In this document: one piece after another, positions 8,070 to 17,605 of the stretch
Layout: every line of letters begins with the position of its first letter
Numbering within the stretch: the stretch's first letter is position 1
Notes under the pieces: model-generated
What the model was told of the DNA's origin: nothing
The model's input: the letters and a program-made list of their open reading frames with translations, nothing else
Database searches by the model: none
Program-made: the position numbers and the translations under genes
Assembly: GCF_001406815.1 (NCBI RefSeq)
Contig: NZ_CVRR01000060.1
Span: forward strand, 106,909 to 170,908
Length of the DNA stretch: 64,000 nt
Reading direction: 5' to 3'
Source of the DNA: Roseburia faecis
Lineage (GTDB): Bacteria; Bacillota; Clostridia; Lachnospirales; Lachnospiraceae

Positions 8070-8519
8070 TTAAAACCTCTCTATTTTAGCACTGTTATAT
8101 TGCTCATCCGTTACCGGCTCACACCACTCATTGCTGCAGTTTTCTCCCGGACATTCCACCGCAATATGACTGAACCAGGAATCTGCTGCCGCTCCGTGAT
8201 AATGCTTTACACCCGGTTTAATATATACCACATCCCCCGGATGCAGAATCTGCGGCTCTTTGCCCCACTCCTGATATACACCCTCGCCGGCGGTACAGAC
8301 AAGGATCTGTCCACCACCTTTGTCTGCGTGATGAATATGCCAGTTATTCCGGCATCCCGGCTCAAATGTGACATTTGCCATAAAAACCGGACATTCTTTC
8401 GGATCGGTCAACGGATTCAAAAAGGAATCTCCGACAAAATACTGCGCATATGCATCATTCGGTGCTCCGATTCCAAAGGCATCTGCCTGTTCAAATGCTG
8501 CTCTTTCTTCGTACTTCAT
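8070..8519 (-). CDS. Cupin-domain protein
   Basis: A 149-residue cupin. The metal-binding motif 1 is visible as NNWHIHHADKGGGQILV and motif 2 as LHPGDVVYIKPGVKHYHGA, giving His residues suited to a divalent metal. It is the first gene of a small operon with the CMD protein and the broken aldo/keto reductase, divergent from a LysR gene 124 bases away which is likely to regulate it. Reaction unknown. Confidence 0.85.
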   Translation of the reverse strand: MKYEERAAFEQADAFGIGAPNDAYAQYFVGDSFLNPLTDPKECPVFMANVTFEPGCRNNWHIHHADKGGGQILVCTAGEGVYQEWGKEPQILHPGDVVYIKPGVKHYHGAAADSWFSHIAVECPGENCSNEWCEPVTDEQYNSAKIERF

Positions 8520-8571
8520 ACTTTTAAATCTCCCTTATTCTTTTCTTAGTTGTATTTTAACCGCGCTTTTC

Positions 8572-8602
8572 TTGACGTAGAAGAATCGATATTATAATAT
8601 CG
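8572..8602 (+). promoter_or_regulatory. Promoter with 16-base palindrome in the divergent LysR region
   Basis: TTGACG at 8572 is followed 15 bases later by TATAAT at 8593, the latter inside a perfect palindrome CGATATTATAATATCG (8587-8602). Placed between the cupin operon and the LysR gene, the dyad is a candidate operator for autoregulation and for control of the cupin operon. Confidence 0.45.
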
Positions 8603-8643
8603 TATTAACTTATAAGCAATACATATGAGGAGGTATTTTCCAT

Positions 8644-9540
8644 ATGTTCAATCATTTACTCACTGTTTTTGTCTGTGCCGCTGACTGCGGAAGTTTTAAC
8701 AAAGCAGCGGAAAAACTTTATCTGTCCGCACCTTCTGTCATGAAACAGGTAAACGCATTGGAAAAACAGCTGGACATGAAACTGTTTCACCGCACTAACC
8801 AGGGACTGCATCTGACCCCCGCCGGTCAGGTGATCTACCGCCATGCCAAATACCTTTTTTCTTATTCCCGGAATGCCATCGCGGAAGCCCGTGCCGCTGC
8901 CAGCCTTTCTGAAAAAACGTTTTGTATCGGAAGTTCGCTTCTCAATCCGTGCAAACCTTTTATGGATCTGTGGTACAAAGTAAATGCTTCGTTTCCGGGT
9001 TACCGGCTGCACATTGTTCCTTTTGAGGACGACCATCAGGGCATTCTTACCGAAATTTCCTCCCTGGGCAAAAAATTTGATTTTCTCATCGGAGTCTGTG
9101 ACTCTGCGCTCTGGCTGGACCGCTGTAACTTTCTGCCTCTCGGCACTTATCAGCACTGCATTTCTATGTCGCGTGAACACCGGCTGGCGTCAAAAAAACG
9201 CCTGCGCATCGAAGATCTCTATGGAGAAACACTTATGATGGTAAAACAAGGCGATTCCGATACCGTCGATGCAATCCGCGCCGAGATTTTGAAGCATCCA
9301 CAGATTCACATTGCAGATGCTCCGCAGTTTTACGATATTGAGGTATTTAACCAGTGTGAACAGTCCCAGAACCTCATGGTCACAATTGAATGCTGGAAAG
9401 ATGTCCATCCGGCTCTTGTAACACTCCCTGTTGACTGGGACCACCCGATCCCTTACGGAATTCTCTATGCCAAAGAACCGGATGCCGATGTAACACACTT
9501 CATTGAAACCGTGAAAAAAGTACAGGAAAAAAACATGTGA
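8644..9540 (+). CDS. LysR-family transcriptional regulator
   Basis: A complete 298-residue LysR regulator. The N-terminal winged helix-turn-helix is FVCAADCGSFNKAAEKLYLS with APSVMKQVNALEKQL; the remainder is a periplasmic-binding-protein-like effector domain. A strong GAGGAGG lies about 8 bases before the ATG. Divergent from the cupin/CMD/aldo-keto operon, which is the classic arrangement for a LysR gene and its target. Its N-terminus is related to the LysR at the left edge of the window. Confidence 0.9.
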   Translation: MFNHLLTVFVCAADCGSFNKAAEKLYLSAPSVMKQVNALEKQLDMKLFHRTNQGLHLTPAGQVIYRHAKYLFSYSRNAIAEARAAASLSEKTFCIGSSLLNPCKPFMDLWYKVNASFPGYRLHIVPFEDDHQGILTEISSLGKKFDFLIGVCDSALWLDRCNFLPLGTYQHCISMSREHRLASKKRLRIEDLYGETLMMVKQGDSDTVDAIRAEILKHPQIHIADAPQFYDIEVFNQCEQSQNLMVTIECWKDVHPALVTLPVDWDHPIPYGILYAKEPDADVTHFIETVKKVQEKNM

Positions 9541-9589
9541 CCAAATTCCCCCAAAATTTCAAAAACGGGAAAATTTCATACAAATTTTA

Positions 9590-9617
9590 TTGATTTTATT
9601 GGGTAATTATGTATAAT
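9590..9617 (+). promoter_or_regulatory. Promoter of pckA
   Basis: TTGATT, 16 bases, TATAAT. A GAAAGAGG ribosome site follows about 10 bases before the pckA ATG. Confidence 0.55.
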
Positions 9618-9679
9618 ACTAAATTAGGGAAAAAGGAATTTTTTCTTACTATACTATAAAGAAAGAGGTTTAAATCAAG

Positions 9680-11284
9680 ATGGCAGAAATCAATTTAAGC
9701 AAGTATGGTATCACCGGTACCACAGAAATCGTTCACAACCCTTCTTATGAGAAATTATTCGAAGAAGAGACAAAAGCTGGCCTTGAAGGATATGAAGTTG
9801 GTCAGGAGACAGAGCTTGGTGCAGTTAACGTAATGACTGGTATCTACACCGGACGTTCTCCAAAAGACAAATATATCGTTATGGACAATAACTCAAAGGA
9901 CACTGTATGGTGGACATCTGATGAGTACAAGAACGACAACCACCCAATGACAGAGGACACATGGGCAGTTGTTAAGGATATTGCAAAGAAAGAGCTCTGC
10001 AACAAGAGACTTTTCGTTGTAGATGCATTCTGTGGTGCAAACAAAGACACCCGTATGGCTATCCGTTTCATCGTAGAGGTAGCTTGGCAGGCACATTTCG
10101 TAACAAACATGTTCATCAAGCCTTCCGCTGAAGAACTTGAGAATTTCGAGCCTGATTTCGTAGTATACAATGCTTCTAAGGCTAAAGTTGCAAACTACAA
10201 AGAGTTAGGATTAAACTCTGAGACATGTGTAGCTTTCAACATCACAAGCAAAGAGCAGGTTATCATCAATACATGGTACGGCGGAGAAATGAAGAAAGGT
10301 ATGTTCTCTATGATGAACTACTTCCTTCCACTCAAGGGTATGGCTTCTATGCACTGCTCCGCAAACACAGATTTAGATGGCAAGAATACAGCAATCTTCT
10401 TCGGTCTGTCTGGAACAGGAAAGACTACACTTTCTACAGATCCTAAGCGTCTCCTGATCGGTGATGATGAGCACGGCTGGGATGACAACGGCGTTTTCAA
10501 CTTTGAAGGTGGATGCTATGCTAAGGTTATCAACCTGGATAAGGATTCTGAGCCAGATATCTACAACGCAATCAGAAGAGATGCTCTTCTTGAGAACGTA
10601 ACTGTAGATGCAAACGGCAAGATCGATTTCGCAGACAAGAGCGTTACCGAGAACACTCGTGTTTCTTACCCAATCGATCATATCAAGAATATCGTACGTC
10701 CAATCTCTTCTGCTCCAGCAGCAAAGAACGTAATCTTCCTGTCAGCAGATGCTTTCGGAGTACTTCCTCCAGTATCTATTCTGACTCCAGAGCAGACACA
10801 GTACTACTTCCTTTCCGGATTTACTGCAAAGCTTGCTGGTACAGAGCGTGGAATTACTGAGCCTACACCTACATTCTCTGCTTGCTTCGGACAGGCATTC
10901 CTTGAGTTACATCCTACAAAGTATGCTGAGGAACTCGTTAAGAAGATGCAGAAGAGCGGCGCTAAGGCTTACCTCGTAAATACCGGATGGAACGGATCCG
11001 GAAAGCGTATCTCTATCAAAGATACCCGTGGAATCATCGATGCAATCTTAAACGGAGATATCAACAACGTTCCTACTAAGAAGATTCCTTACTTCGATTT
11101 CGAAGTACCAACCGAATTAAACGGTGTAGATACAGGAATTCTTGATCCTCGTGATACTTATGCTGATGCTTCTGAGTGGGAGACAAAGGCTAAGGATCTT
11201 GCAGCAAGATTCATCAAGAACTTCTCCAAGTATGAAGGAAATGCAGCTGGTAAGGCACTGGTTTCTGCTGGTCCTCAGTTATAA
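9680..11284 (+). CDS. pckA: Phosphoenolpyruvate carboxykinase (ATP)
   Basis: A 534-residue protein of the expected length for ATP-dependent PEP carboxykinase, which interconverts oxaloacetate + ATP with PEP + CO2 + ADP in the cytosol. The kinase P-loop GLSGTGKT lies at about 242-249; [14 protein letters not shown] near 51-65 and the metal-site region [10 protein letters not shown] near 268 are also present. In anaerobic gut Clostridia it may run in the carboxylating direction. Codon choice is more uniform than in neighbours, as expected for a highly expressed gene. It stands alone with its own promoter and terminator. Confidence 0.97.
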   Translation: MAEINLSKYGITGTTEIVHNPSYEKLFEEETKAGLEGYEVGQETELGAVNVMTGIYTGRSPKDKYIVMDNNSKDTVWWTSDEYKNDNHPMTEDTWAVVKDIAKKELCNKRLFVVDAFCGANKDTRMAIRFIVEVAWQAHFVTNMFIKPSAEELENFEPDFVVYNASKAKVANYKELGLNSETCVAFNITSKEQVIINTWYGGEMKKGMFSMMNYFLPLKGMASMHCSANTDLDGKNTAIFFGLSGTGKTTLSTDPKRLLIGDDEHGWDDNGVFNFEGGCYAKVINLDKDSEPDIYNAIRRDALLENVTVDANGKIDFADKSVTENTRVSYPIDHIKNIVRPISSAPAAKNVIFLSADAFGVLPPVSILTPEQTQYYFLSGFTAKLAGTERGITEPTPTFSACFGQAFLELHPTKYAEELVKKMQKSGAKAYLVNTGWNGSGKRISIKDTRGIIDAILNGDINNVPTKKIPYFDFEVPTELNGVDTGILDPRDTYADASEWETKAKDLAARFIKNFSKYEGNAAGKALVSAGPQL

Positions 11285-11313
11285 TTTCCCTGTATCAGGT
11301 AAATTCGATATGC

Positions 11314-11344
11314 AAAAAGAGCATCCCATGTGGATGCTCTTTTT
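11314..11344. terminator. Bidirectional terminator between pckA and glnK
   Basis: AAAAAGAGCATCC and GGATGCTCTTTTT form a perfect 13-bp arm with a 5-base loop. A-run on the left and T-run on the right serve both converging transcripts. Confidence 0.85.
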
Positions 11345-11391
11345 ATTGTTTACCAAAACCAAAACTCAATGCTGTAGATTCTGTTAAAAAT

Positions 11392-11739
11392 CTAATTTAA
11401 GGCGTCAGCCCCGCTCTCTCTGGTACGGATCTTTGTAGCAGTACGGATCTCATAGCTGAAAATCTTTCCATCCCCGACTTCTCCGGTAAATGCAGCCTTC
11501 TGAATGGCATCAATGGTCGCTTTCTCCCATTCCTCGGACGATACCACAATCTCAAACTTAATCTTCGGCTGCATCATAACATCTACTTCTGTACCACGCA
11601 CTCTCTTTTTATATCCCCTCTGTGCACCGCATCCCATCACTTGTGATACGGTGATACCATTCACATCAATCGCGTTTAATGCTTCCTTTACATCCTCAAA
11701 AACTTCTTCCCGGACGATTGCTTCCACTTTTATCATCAT
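11392..11739 (-). CDS. glnK: P-II family nitrogen regulatory protein
   Basis: A 115-residue PII protein. VEAIVREEVFEDVKEAL and GDGKIFSYEI are the conserved ends of the fold, and the T-loop lies around residues 37-56 (GCGAQRGYKKRVRGTEV). The tyrosine that is uridylylated in enteric GlnB/GlnK (Tyr51) is aligned with a valine here, so control must be by ligand binding (ATP/ADP, 2-oxoglutarate) rather than by uridylylation. It lies downstream of amt on the same strand, the usual amt-glnK order, and should gate the ammonium channel at the membrane. Confidence 0.92.
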   Translation of the reverse strand: MMIKVEAIVREEVFEDVKEALNAIDVNGITVSQVMGCGAQRGYKKRVRGTEVDVMMQPKIKFEIVVSSEEWEKATIDAIQKAAFTGEVGDGKIFSYEIRTATKIRTRESGADALN

Positions 11740-11846
11740 AAGCTTCTTTTTTCTCCTTATACATGATTATTTTATACTACCAGATTTATCTCTGTCTCGA
11801 AATAACTGACGGATCCATTATAACATACGAGGTCTGTTTCTGGGAC

Positions 11847-13091
11847 TTATGAATCCAGACCATTAAATGTCGGATACGCACTCTCTCCATGCTGCGAAAT
11901 ATCCAGACCAACTTTTTCTGCTTTTTCATCTACACGAAGCTCCGTAAACAATCTTACAATGCCAAGGCAGACCAGTGTACCGACAATCGCCACGGCAACT
12001 GTCACAACAATTCCAATAATCTGTGCAACAAATAAACGGTAATTTCCAAAAAACAGTCCATCCCAGCGGGCGACCGGATTGATAGAATGTTTTGCAAACA
12101 ATCCGGTTGCAATTCCTCCCCAGACTCCTCCGATGCCATGGCAGCCAAATGCATCGAGTGCATCATCAATCTTTAATTTTCCTTTCAACAGGGAAATGGT
12201 ACCACAGCAGATCGGGCTGACCAGTGCTCCAATGATAATTGCCGACCAGATCGGAACAAATCCAGCTCCCGGTGTAATTGCAACCAATCCAACAACCAGA
12301 CCGGTAGAGGCACCTACCAGGGTAGGCTTTCCATCCTTGATCACATCAATAAACATCCAGGACATCATGGCGCTTGCACTGGCAAGTGCAGTTGTCATAA
12401 ATGCATGTGCTGCCAGTCCGTTTGCTGCCAATGCACTTCCTGCGTTAAATCCAAACCATCCAAACCATAAAATAAATGCTCCGAGTGCTACAAACGGAAT
12501 GTTATGTACCCGGTATGCCGTCTGTTCATATCCTCTTCGCCTGCCAAGGATAATGGAAAATACCAGTGCACTGACACCGGAACTGATATGTACCACATTT
12601 CCTCCGGCAAAATCAACCGATCCGATCTCTGCAAGAAATCCTCCCTGTCCCCATACCATGTGCGCCATTGGGTAGTATACAATGACGGACCAGAACATAA
12701 TAAATAAAAACAATGCCTTAAATTTTACACGACCCACAAGGGAACCCGTGATCAAAGCCGGCGTAATCATGGCAAACATCATCTGAAATGCAATATAAAC
12801 CAGATGCGGTATCGTCGACGCATATGGACCTGCTTCATTCATTTTAATTCCATGCAATCCAAACCACCGGAAATCTCCAATAATTCCTGCATGATTTCCA
12901 CCAAAAGACAGTGAATATCCAAACAATACCCACATGACAACCGACAATCCCATAATCGCTGCGCATGCCATCATGGTGCTGACGACATTCTTTCTTCGCA
13001 CCAGTCCTCCATAGAAAAAGGCTAATCCAGGTGTCATAAAAAACACCAGAGCTGAACATATCAGCATAAATCCCGTATCCCCTGCGTTCAT
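11847..13091 (-). CDS. amt: Ammonium transporter
   Basis: A 414-residue membrane protein of Amt/Rh type with about 11 membrane segments. FMTPGLAFFYGGLVRRKNV near the start and DDALDAFGCHGIGGVWGG near residue 305, with the pore histidine, are signature regions. It moves ammonium across the cytoplasmic membrane. The N-terminal signal-like first helix is present, and length is normal. Paired with glnK downstream. Confidence 0.96.
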   Translation of the reverse strand: MNAGDTGFMLICSALVFFMTPGLAFFYGGLVRRKNVVSTMMACAAIMGLSVVMWVLFGYSLSFGGNHAGIIGDFRWFGLHGIKMNEAGPYASTIPHLVYIAFQMMFAMITPALITGSLVGRVKFKALFLFIMFWSVIVYYPMAHMVWGQGGFLAEIGSVDFAGGNVVHISSGVSALVFSIILGRRRGYEQTAYRVHNIPFVALGAFILWFGWFGFNAGSALAANGLAAHAFMTTALASASAMMSWMFIDVIKDGKPTLVGASTGLVVGLVAITPGAGFVPIWSAIIIGALVSPICCGTISLLKGKLKIDDALDAFGCHGIGGVWGGIATGLFAKHSINPVARWDGLFFGNYRLFVAQIIGIVVTVAVAIVGTLVCLGIVRLFTELRVDEKAEKVGLDISQHGESAYPTFNGLDS

Positions 13092-13126
13092 CTAATCTTC
13101 CTCCATTCTTTTATACTTTTAAACGC

Positions 13127-13160
13127 AAAAAAGGCGTCAAAAGAATTCTCTTTTGACACC
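13127..13160 (-). terminator. Terminator of the long hem-to-thiN gene array
   Basis: On the minus strand GGTGTCAAAAGA pairs with TCTTTTGACGCC across a four-base loop and six T follow. It lies 120 bases after the thiN stop and before amt. Confidence 0.88.
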
Positions 13161-13281
13161 TTCGTCGTAATAATCATAGCAGACTTATTACTCCAATGCA
13201 AGCATTTTTCCATAATATTTGCTATTTTTTATGGTACAAATTACTTCTTTCGTACCATTTTTCCGTCATTTCATAAAATCT

Positions 13282-13929
13282 TCAATCTTTTGATTCAATT
13301 ACAATAAGTTGTCCGGAAGATAAAGAAATTGACGCTTCATCTGAAACAATTTCATTGCTGATTCCGAGAGAATTAAATCCTCCCATCGTATAATCCGTAA
13401 GCGGATACTTTAATCCACGCAGGGTAACACCACTTACTTTTTCAGAAAATGGAATCAAAGAAACATACTTTCCATACTGCTCCGCTTTCCGGATCGTCAA
13501 CGGCTGATTAATCATGCGGATACGATTATGTTCATCGACCAGGCTGATCTTTATCTGTTCCTCCAGACCAATACCAAGCAGACTGATATTGCCCAGTACA
13601 TGATCAATTCTGGTACCGGTTGCACCAATGACCACAATCTCCATTGCACCTCTGCGAATGGCCTCCCGGATCGCATATTCCGTGTCGGTATCATCCTTTT
13701 CCGGATTCAGCATGCACACCTCGATCTGCTCTTTGTCATGAAAATATTCAAGGGTATCCGGATTTACCGAATCAAAATCCCCCACTATGATATCCGGCAG
13801 AATATGATCCCGATACAATGCTTCCATTCCCGCATCTGCCGCTAATATGACATCAAATCCTCCATTTTTTACAATCCAGGTTAAAAAACCTTCCTTCACT
13901 TCTCCCCCGGAAACAATTAAATACTTCAT
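13282..13929 (-). CDS. thiN: Thiamine pyrophosphokinase
   Basis: A 215-residue enzyme that makes thiamine diphosphate from thiamine and ATP. LIVSGGEVKEGFL at the start, DVILAADAGMEALYRD, PDIIVGDFDSV and DDTDTEYAIREAIRRGA form the nucleotide and thiamine site; the C-terminal beta domain carries MGGFNSLGISNE. It follows rpe by 3 bases and is the last gene of the array, as in many Firmicutes. Confidence 0.93.
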   Translation of the reverse strand: MKYLIVSGGEVKEGFLTWIVKNGGFDVILAADAGMEALYRDHILPDIIVGDFDSVNPDTLEYFHDKEQIEVCMLNPEKDDTDTEYAIREAIRRGAMEIVVIGATGTRIDHVLGNISLLGIGLEEQIKISLVDEHNRIRMINQPLTIRKAEQYGKYVSLIPFSEKVSGVTLRGLKYPLTDYTMGGFNSLGISNEIVSDEASISLSSGQLIVIESKD

Positions 13930-13932
13930 CTT

Positions 13933-14592
13933 CTACCCCTGCCTTTGCAACTTTTCCAGAAATGCTTCCACATTCTTTTCGATCTCTCCCTTGAAAACCG
14001 CAGAACCTGCCACAATTATGTTGGCTCCTGCATCCATGGCTTCTTCCACATTTTCCAGATTAATTCCCCCATCTACTTCAATATCGGTCTTACATCCGGA
14101 CTGCTTCACAAGATTTCTCGCTTCACACACTTTATCTAACGTATACGGAATCAGTTTCTGTCCTCCGAATCCCGGATTAACGGTCATGATAAGAAGCATG
14201 TCCACCTTCGGAAGAATATATCGGACAGTTTCCAGCGGAGTGGCCGGATTTAATGCCACACCGGCCAGAACTCCCTTTTCCCTGATTGCCTCCACTGTGC
14301 GGTCAAGATGCCTGCATGCTTCTGCATGGACCGTAATAATATCCGCTCCCGCGTCAACAAAATCATCTATATAGCGAATCGGTTCCTCAATCATCAGATG
14401 GACATCAAAAATCCGATCGGTACATTTACGAATGGAACGAATGATCGGAAATGCAAACGAAATACTCGGAACAAACATTCCATCCATAACATCGATGTGT
14501 ACATATTCCGCACCTGCCTGATCCAGCAACCGAATCTGTTCTCCCAGATTAGCAAAATCTGCCGATAAAATTGACGGTGATAAACAGTTCAT
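13933..14592 (-). CDS. rpe: Ribulose-phosphate 3-epimerase
   Basis: A 219-residue TIM-barrel enzyme of the pentose phosphate pathway that interconverts ribulose 5-phosphate and xylulose 5-phosphate. SPSILSADFANLGEQI, YVHIDVMDGMFVPSI, LMIEEP and MTVNPGFGGQ are family signatures, with the catalytic aspartates in DVMDG and EVDGGIN. It lies in the rsgA-rpe-thiN order. Confidence 0.96.
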   Translation of the reverse strand: MNCLSPSILSADFANLGEQIRLLDQAGAEYVHIDVMDGMFVPSISFAFPIIRSIRKCTDRIFDVHLMIEEPIRYIDDFVDAGADIITVHAEACRHLDRTVEAIREKGVLAGVALNPATPLETVRYILPKVDMLLIMTVNPGFGGQKLIPYTLDKVCEARNLVKQSGCKTDIEVDGGINLENVEEAMDAGANIIVAGSAVFKGEIEKNVEAFLEKLQRQG

Positions 14593-14601
14593 TGATTCCT
14601 C

Positions 14602-15480
14602 CTAATACTTGCGCATATTCTTCATTTCCTGATAAAGCTGCACGTAATTGTCATACCTCACCTGCGATATTTTTCCTTCTGCAAGTGCAGTCTTAACGCC
14701 ACAATCCGGCTCTCCGATGTGACTGCATCCGATAAATCTGCATCCAGGCTCAAAACGCACGAACTCCGGATAACATGTCCACAGATCCTCTTTGGAAAAT
14801 CCGGGCAGATCCATAGAACTAAACCCCGGAGTATCCATAATATAGGTGTTTTCCGCAATTGGTATAATCTGCGAATGGCGTGTCGTATGTTTTCCCCGCT
14901 CAATCTTGTCACTGATTCCTCCGGTCTGCATCTGCACCGCATCCTGCAGATCATTGATCAGCGAAGATTTTCCTACTCCGGACGGTCCTGCCACTGCCGT
15001 CATCTTTCCCTGCAACACAGATTTGAGTTTTTCCACATTTTCCTGTGTCTTTGCACTTGTAAAGAGCAGCTCATACCCCGCCAGTTCATAAATTTTTCGT
15101 AATACTTCTCTTTGTTCTTCCGTCACCAGATCGCATTTGTTAAAGCAGATCGTAACCGGAACTTTCTGATATTCCATCATACACAAAAAGCGATCCAGCA
15201 GATTAAAATTCGGGTCCGGTTTTGCAGCCGCGAAAATTACGAGTGCCATATCGATATTTGCCACTGCGGGGCGGATCAGTTCCCTGGTACGTGGAAGAAT
15301 TTTTTCTACATTTCCAATCTTTTTTTCTTCATCCAGTACAACGATTTCCACATCATCACCCACGAGAGGTTTGATCTTCTGATTACGGAAAATTCCTTTT
15401 GCCTTACATTCATAAATTCCGGTTTCTGCCACGTGAACGTAGTAGAAACCGGAAATTCCTTTTACAATCTTTCCCTTCAT
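14602..15480 (-). CDS. rsgA: Small-subunit-dependent ribosome biogenesis GTPase RsgA
   Basis: A 292-residue circularly permuted GTPase acting in late 30S assembly. The OB fold occupies the first 65 residues. NKCD precedes the P-loop GPSGVGKSSL, the permuted order that defines this family, and DTPGFSS gives G3. The C-terminal zinc-binding part has CRFIGCSHIGEPDC. Gene order prkC-rsgA-rpe-thiN is conserved in Firmicutes. Confidence 0.97.
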   Translation of the reverse strand: MKGKIVKGISGFYYVHVAETGIYECKAKGIFRNQKIKPLVGDDVEIVVLDEEKKIGNVEKILPRTRELIRPAVANIDMALVIFAAAKPDPNFNLLDRFLCMMEYQKVPVTICFNKCDLVTEEQREVLRKIYELAGYELLFTSAKTQENVEKLKSVLQGKMTAVAGPSGVGKSSLINDLQDAVQMQTGGISDKIERGKHTTRHSQIIPIAENTYIMDTPGFSSMDLPGFSKEDLWTCYPEFVRFEPGCRFIGCSHIGEPDCGVKTALAEGKISQVRYDNYVQLYQEMKNMRKY

Positions 15481-15487
15481 ATATTAC

Positions 15488-17593
15488 CTACTGTTTTGAA
15501 AAGCTGACAGAATGTGTTTCTGTCTTTGTAGACGTATCGGAAAGACCTTCATCATCTATTTCTTCAATGCTCCAGGTAATCGTCACTTTACCGGACTCAC
15601 ATGCCATATCGGATGCCCCGATCGTAAGAGAACCATCGACATCACTGGTTCCGCTTGCATAGGTCGTGCCATCACTTCCCGTCAGTGTATAAGTTGCACT
15701 GACTGCTCCTTCCGGTGCTGCATATGACTTTGAGAATTTATAGCTGTAATTTATCTCTTCCGGTCCCTTGCTTACCGTAATCGTTACCGTTGTATCTGCC
15801 GGCACAATCTTGCCGGATGCTACACTCTGTGAAATTACCTGACCTGCTTTGACAGAATCACTGTATTCTTCTTTCACTGCAACTTTTAAGCCAGCCTTCT
15901 GCAAAGCCGCCTGTGCATCTTTCTTGGAGTGACCCTGAACAGATGGCACCGTACTAGACTTCTTTCCCTGACTGATCACAATCGTAACCGTACTTCCCTC
16001 CTGTGCATTTCCGCCTCTCGGGCTCTGGGAAACAACCTTTCCTGCATCTACGGAATCATCATATTTGTATGTTTTGGACACTTTAAATCCGGCAGCCGAA
16101 AGGGTAGAAGAAGCATCTTTTTCCAGTTTTCCAACTACATTTGGAACCGGAACATCGTTCTGCTCACTCTGACTCTCCGAATCTGTGAAATCCACATTTT
16201 CGGTTCCGGCAACAATTACATTGATTGTCGTTCCGGCAGATACTTCAGAACCACCAACCGGGTCCTGATTCAGAACGGTTCCTTCCGGCTGATCCGACTT
16301 CTGCTCCTGAATAACAAACATATACAGCCCCTGTGCTTCCAGTTCAGACTGTGCCTCCTCCTGTAACTTTCCGCATACATTCTGTACCATGACAGGCTGT
16401 TCACTTTCTGTCTGTGTCTGTGTCTGCGTCTGTGTCTGCGTCTGCGTTTCTGTATTCTTTGATGAATTACTGCCAAAACGGAATAAGCCAAAGAAACTTC
16501 CCACAAGGTAAATAATCACTGCAAGGATTACAACAAACACCACAATTCCCATGATGGTCATTGCCTTATCCATCTTCGGACTGAGTCCTTCGTTTTCGTC
16601 CTCATCCTCATCGTCCTCATCCTCATCCGGATCATAGGAAGATTCCAGCTTGGAAGCGTGCCTGTCTTCTTTTGGCTCCACCCCGTGTTCTTTGATCTGC
16701 TTTAATTCTTCCCCACTGATGACCTTGGTCTTTCCATTGTCCACAAGCGGAGCAATCACAACAAAATCCTCATCCGGATGTACCAGCGATCTGCGCAGGT
16801 CCGCCAGCAGATCTCCAATGGTCTGGTAACGGCGGTCCGCATTCTTCTGTGTACATTTTAAGATAATCTTCTCCATGCTGATCGGCAGATTCTTTGCATA
16901 AACACTTGGAGGTGTCATCTCTTCCTGCAGATGCTGAATAGCGACTGCAACCGTTGTATCTCCGTCAAAAGGTACACGTCCGGTTACCATTTCATACATA
17001 ACAATACCCAGAGAATAAATATCGCTTCTTCCGTCTACAAACCCGTTTCTCGCCTGCTCCGGAGAAGAATAATGAACCGATCCCATCACATCCGAGCTGA
17101 CGGTATTGGAAGATGCGGCTCTGGCAATACCAAAGTCCATGACCTTGACTTTTCCCTCTGTGGAGATCATGATATTCTGCGGTTTGATATCCCGATGGAT
17201 GATCTGTTTGTTGTGGGCAGCTTCAATACCTCTTGCTACCTGAATGGCAATACTGACGGCTTCCTTAAAGGATAACTGTCCTTTCTTTTCAATGTATGTC
17301 TTAAGTGTGATTCCCTCAACATATTCCATGACGATATAATGAAGCCCCTCTTCGCTTCCTACATCATAGATATTTACAATATTTGGATGCTCCAGCCCTG
17401 CTGCTGACTGTGCCTCCGTGCGAAATTTTGCTACAAATCCACGATCTTCCGAAAATTCCGGTTTTAATACTTTTATTGCCACAAAACGGCCAAGCACATG
17501 ATCCTTTGCTTTATAAACATCGGACATTCCGCCTGCACCAATCTTACTTACGATTTCATAGCGATCTGCTAAATACGTCCCAACTGTTAACAT
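15488..17593 (-). CDS. prkC: PASTA-domain Ser/Thr protein kinase
   Basis: A 701-residue membrane kinase that senses cell-wall fragments. The kinase domain covers about 1-270 with GAGGMSDVYKA, IHRDIKPQNIM and DFGIA. A charged linker follows (residues 300-340, Asp/Glu-rich), then a single membrane helix near 345-370. Outside are a Thr/Gln repeat (see 16407-16452), three PASTA repeats and a C-terminal extension of about 100 residues that looks like an Ig-like beta domain. It follows the phosphatase gene prpC by 12 bases, giving the standard kinase/phosphatase pair acting on cell division and wall enzymes. Confidence 0.97.
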   Translation of the reverse strand: MLTVGTYLADRYEIVSKIGAGGMSDVYKAKDHVLGRFVAIKVLKPEFSEDRGFVAKFRTEAQSAAGLEHPNIVNIYDVGSEEGLHYIVMEYVEGITLKTYIEKKGQLSFKEAVSIAIQVARGIEAAHNKQIIHRDIKPQNIMISTEGKVKVMDFGIARAASSNTVSSDVMGSVHYSSPEQARNGFVDGRSDIYSLGIVMYEMVTGRVPFDGDTTVAVAIQHLQEEMTPPSVYAKNLPISMEKIILKCTQKNADRRYQTIGDLLADLRRSLVHPDEDFVVIAPLVDNGKTKVISGEELKQIKEHGVEPKEDRHASKLESSYDPDEDEDDEDEDENEGLSPKMDKAMTIMGIVVFVVILAVIIYLVGSFFGLFRFGSNSSKNTETQTQTQTQTQTQTESEQPVMVQNVCGKLQEEAQSELEAQGLYMFVIQEQKSDQPEGTVLNQDPVGGSEVSAGTTINVIVAGTENVDFTDSESQSEQNDVPVPNVVGKLEKDASSTLSAAGFKVSKTYKYDDSVDAGKVVSQSPRGGNAQEGSTVTIVISQGKKSSTVPSVQGHSKKDAQAALQKAGLKVAVKEEYSDSVKAGQVISQSVASGKIVPADTTVTITVSKGPEEINYSYKFSKSYAAPEGAVSATYTLTGSDGTTYASGTSDVDGSLTIGASDMACESGKVTITWSIEEIDDEGLSDTSTKTETHSVSFSKQ
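16407..16452 (-). repeat. Hexanucleotide repeat in prkC coding a Thr-Gln tract
   Basis: Imperfect CTGTGT/CTGCGT units encode a run of Thr-Gln dipeptides just outside the membrane helix of PrkC. Because units are six bases, gain or loss keeps the frame. It is probably a flexible spacer between the membrane and the PASTA domains. Confidence 0.8.
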
Positions 17594-17605
17594 TCTTTCA
17601 CCTCA

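Noticed and set aside
12079..12675. 198-codon plus-strand frame opposite amt
   Set aside because: Lies wholly inside the ammonium transporter gene on the other strand and lacks a ribosome site.
16407..16452. Phase-variable frameshift tract
   Set aside because: The repeat unit is six bases, so slippage keeps the reading frame.
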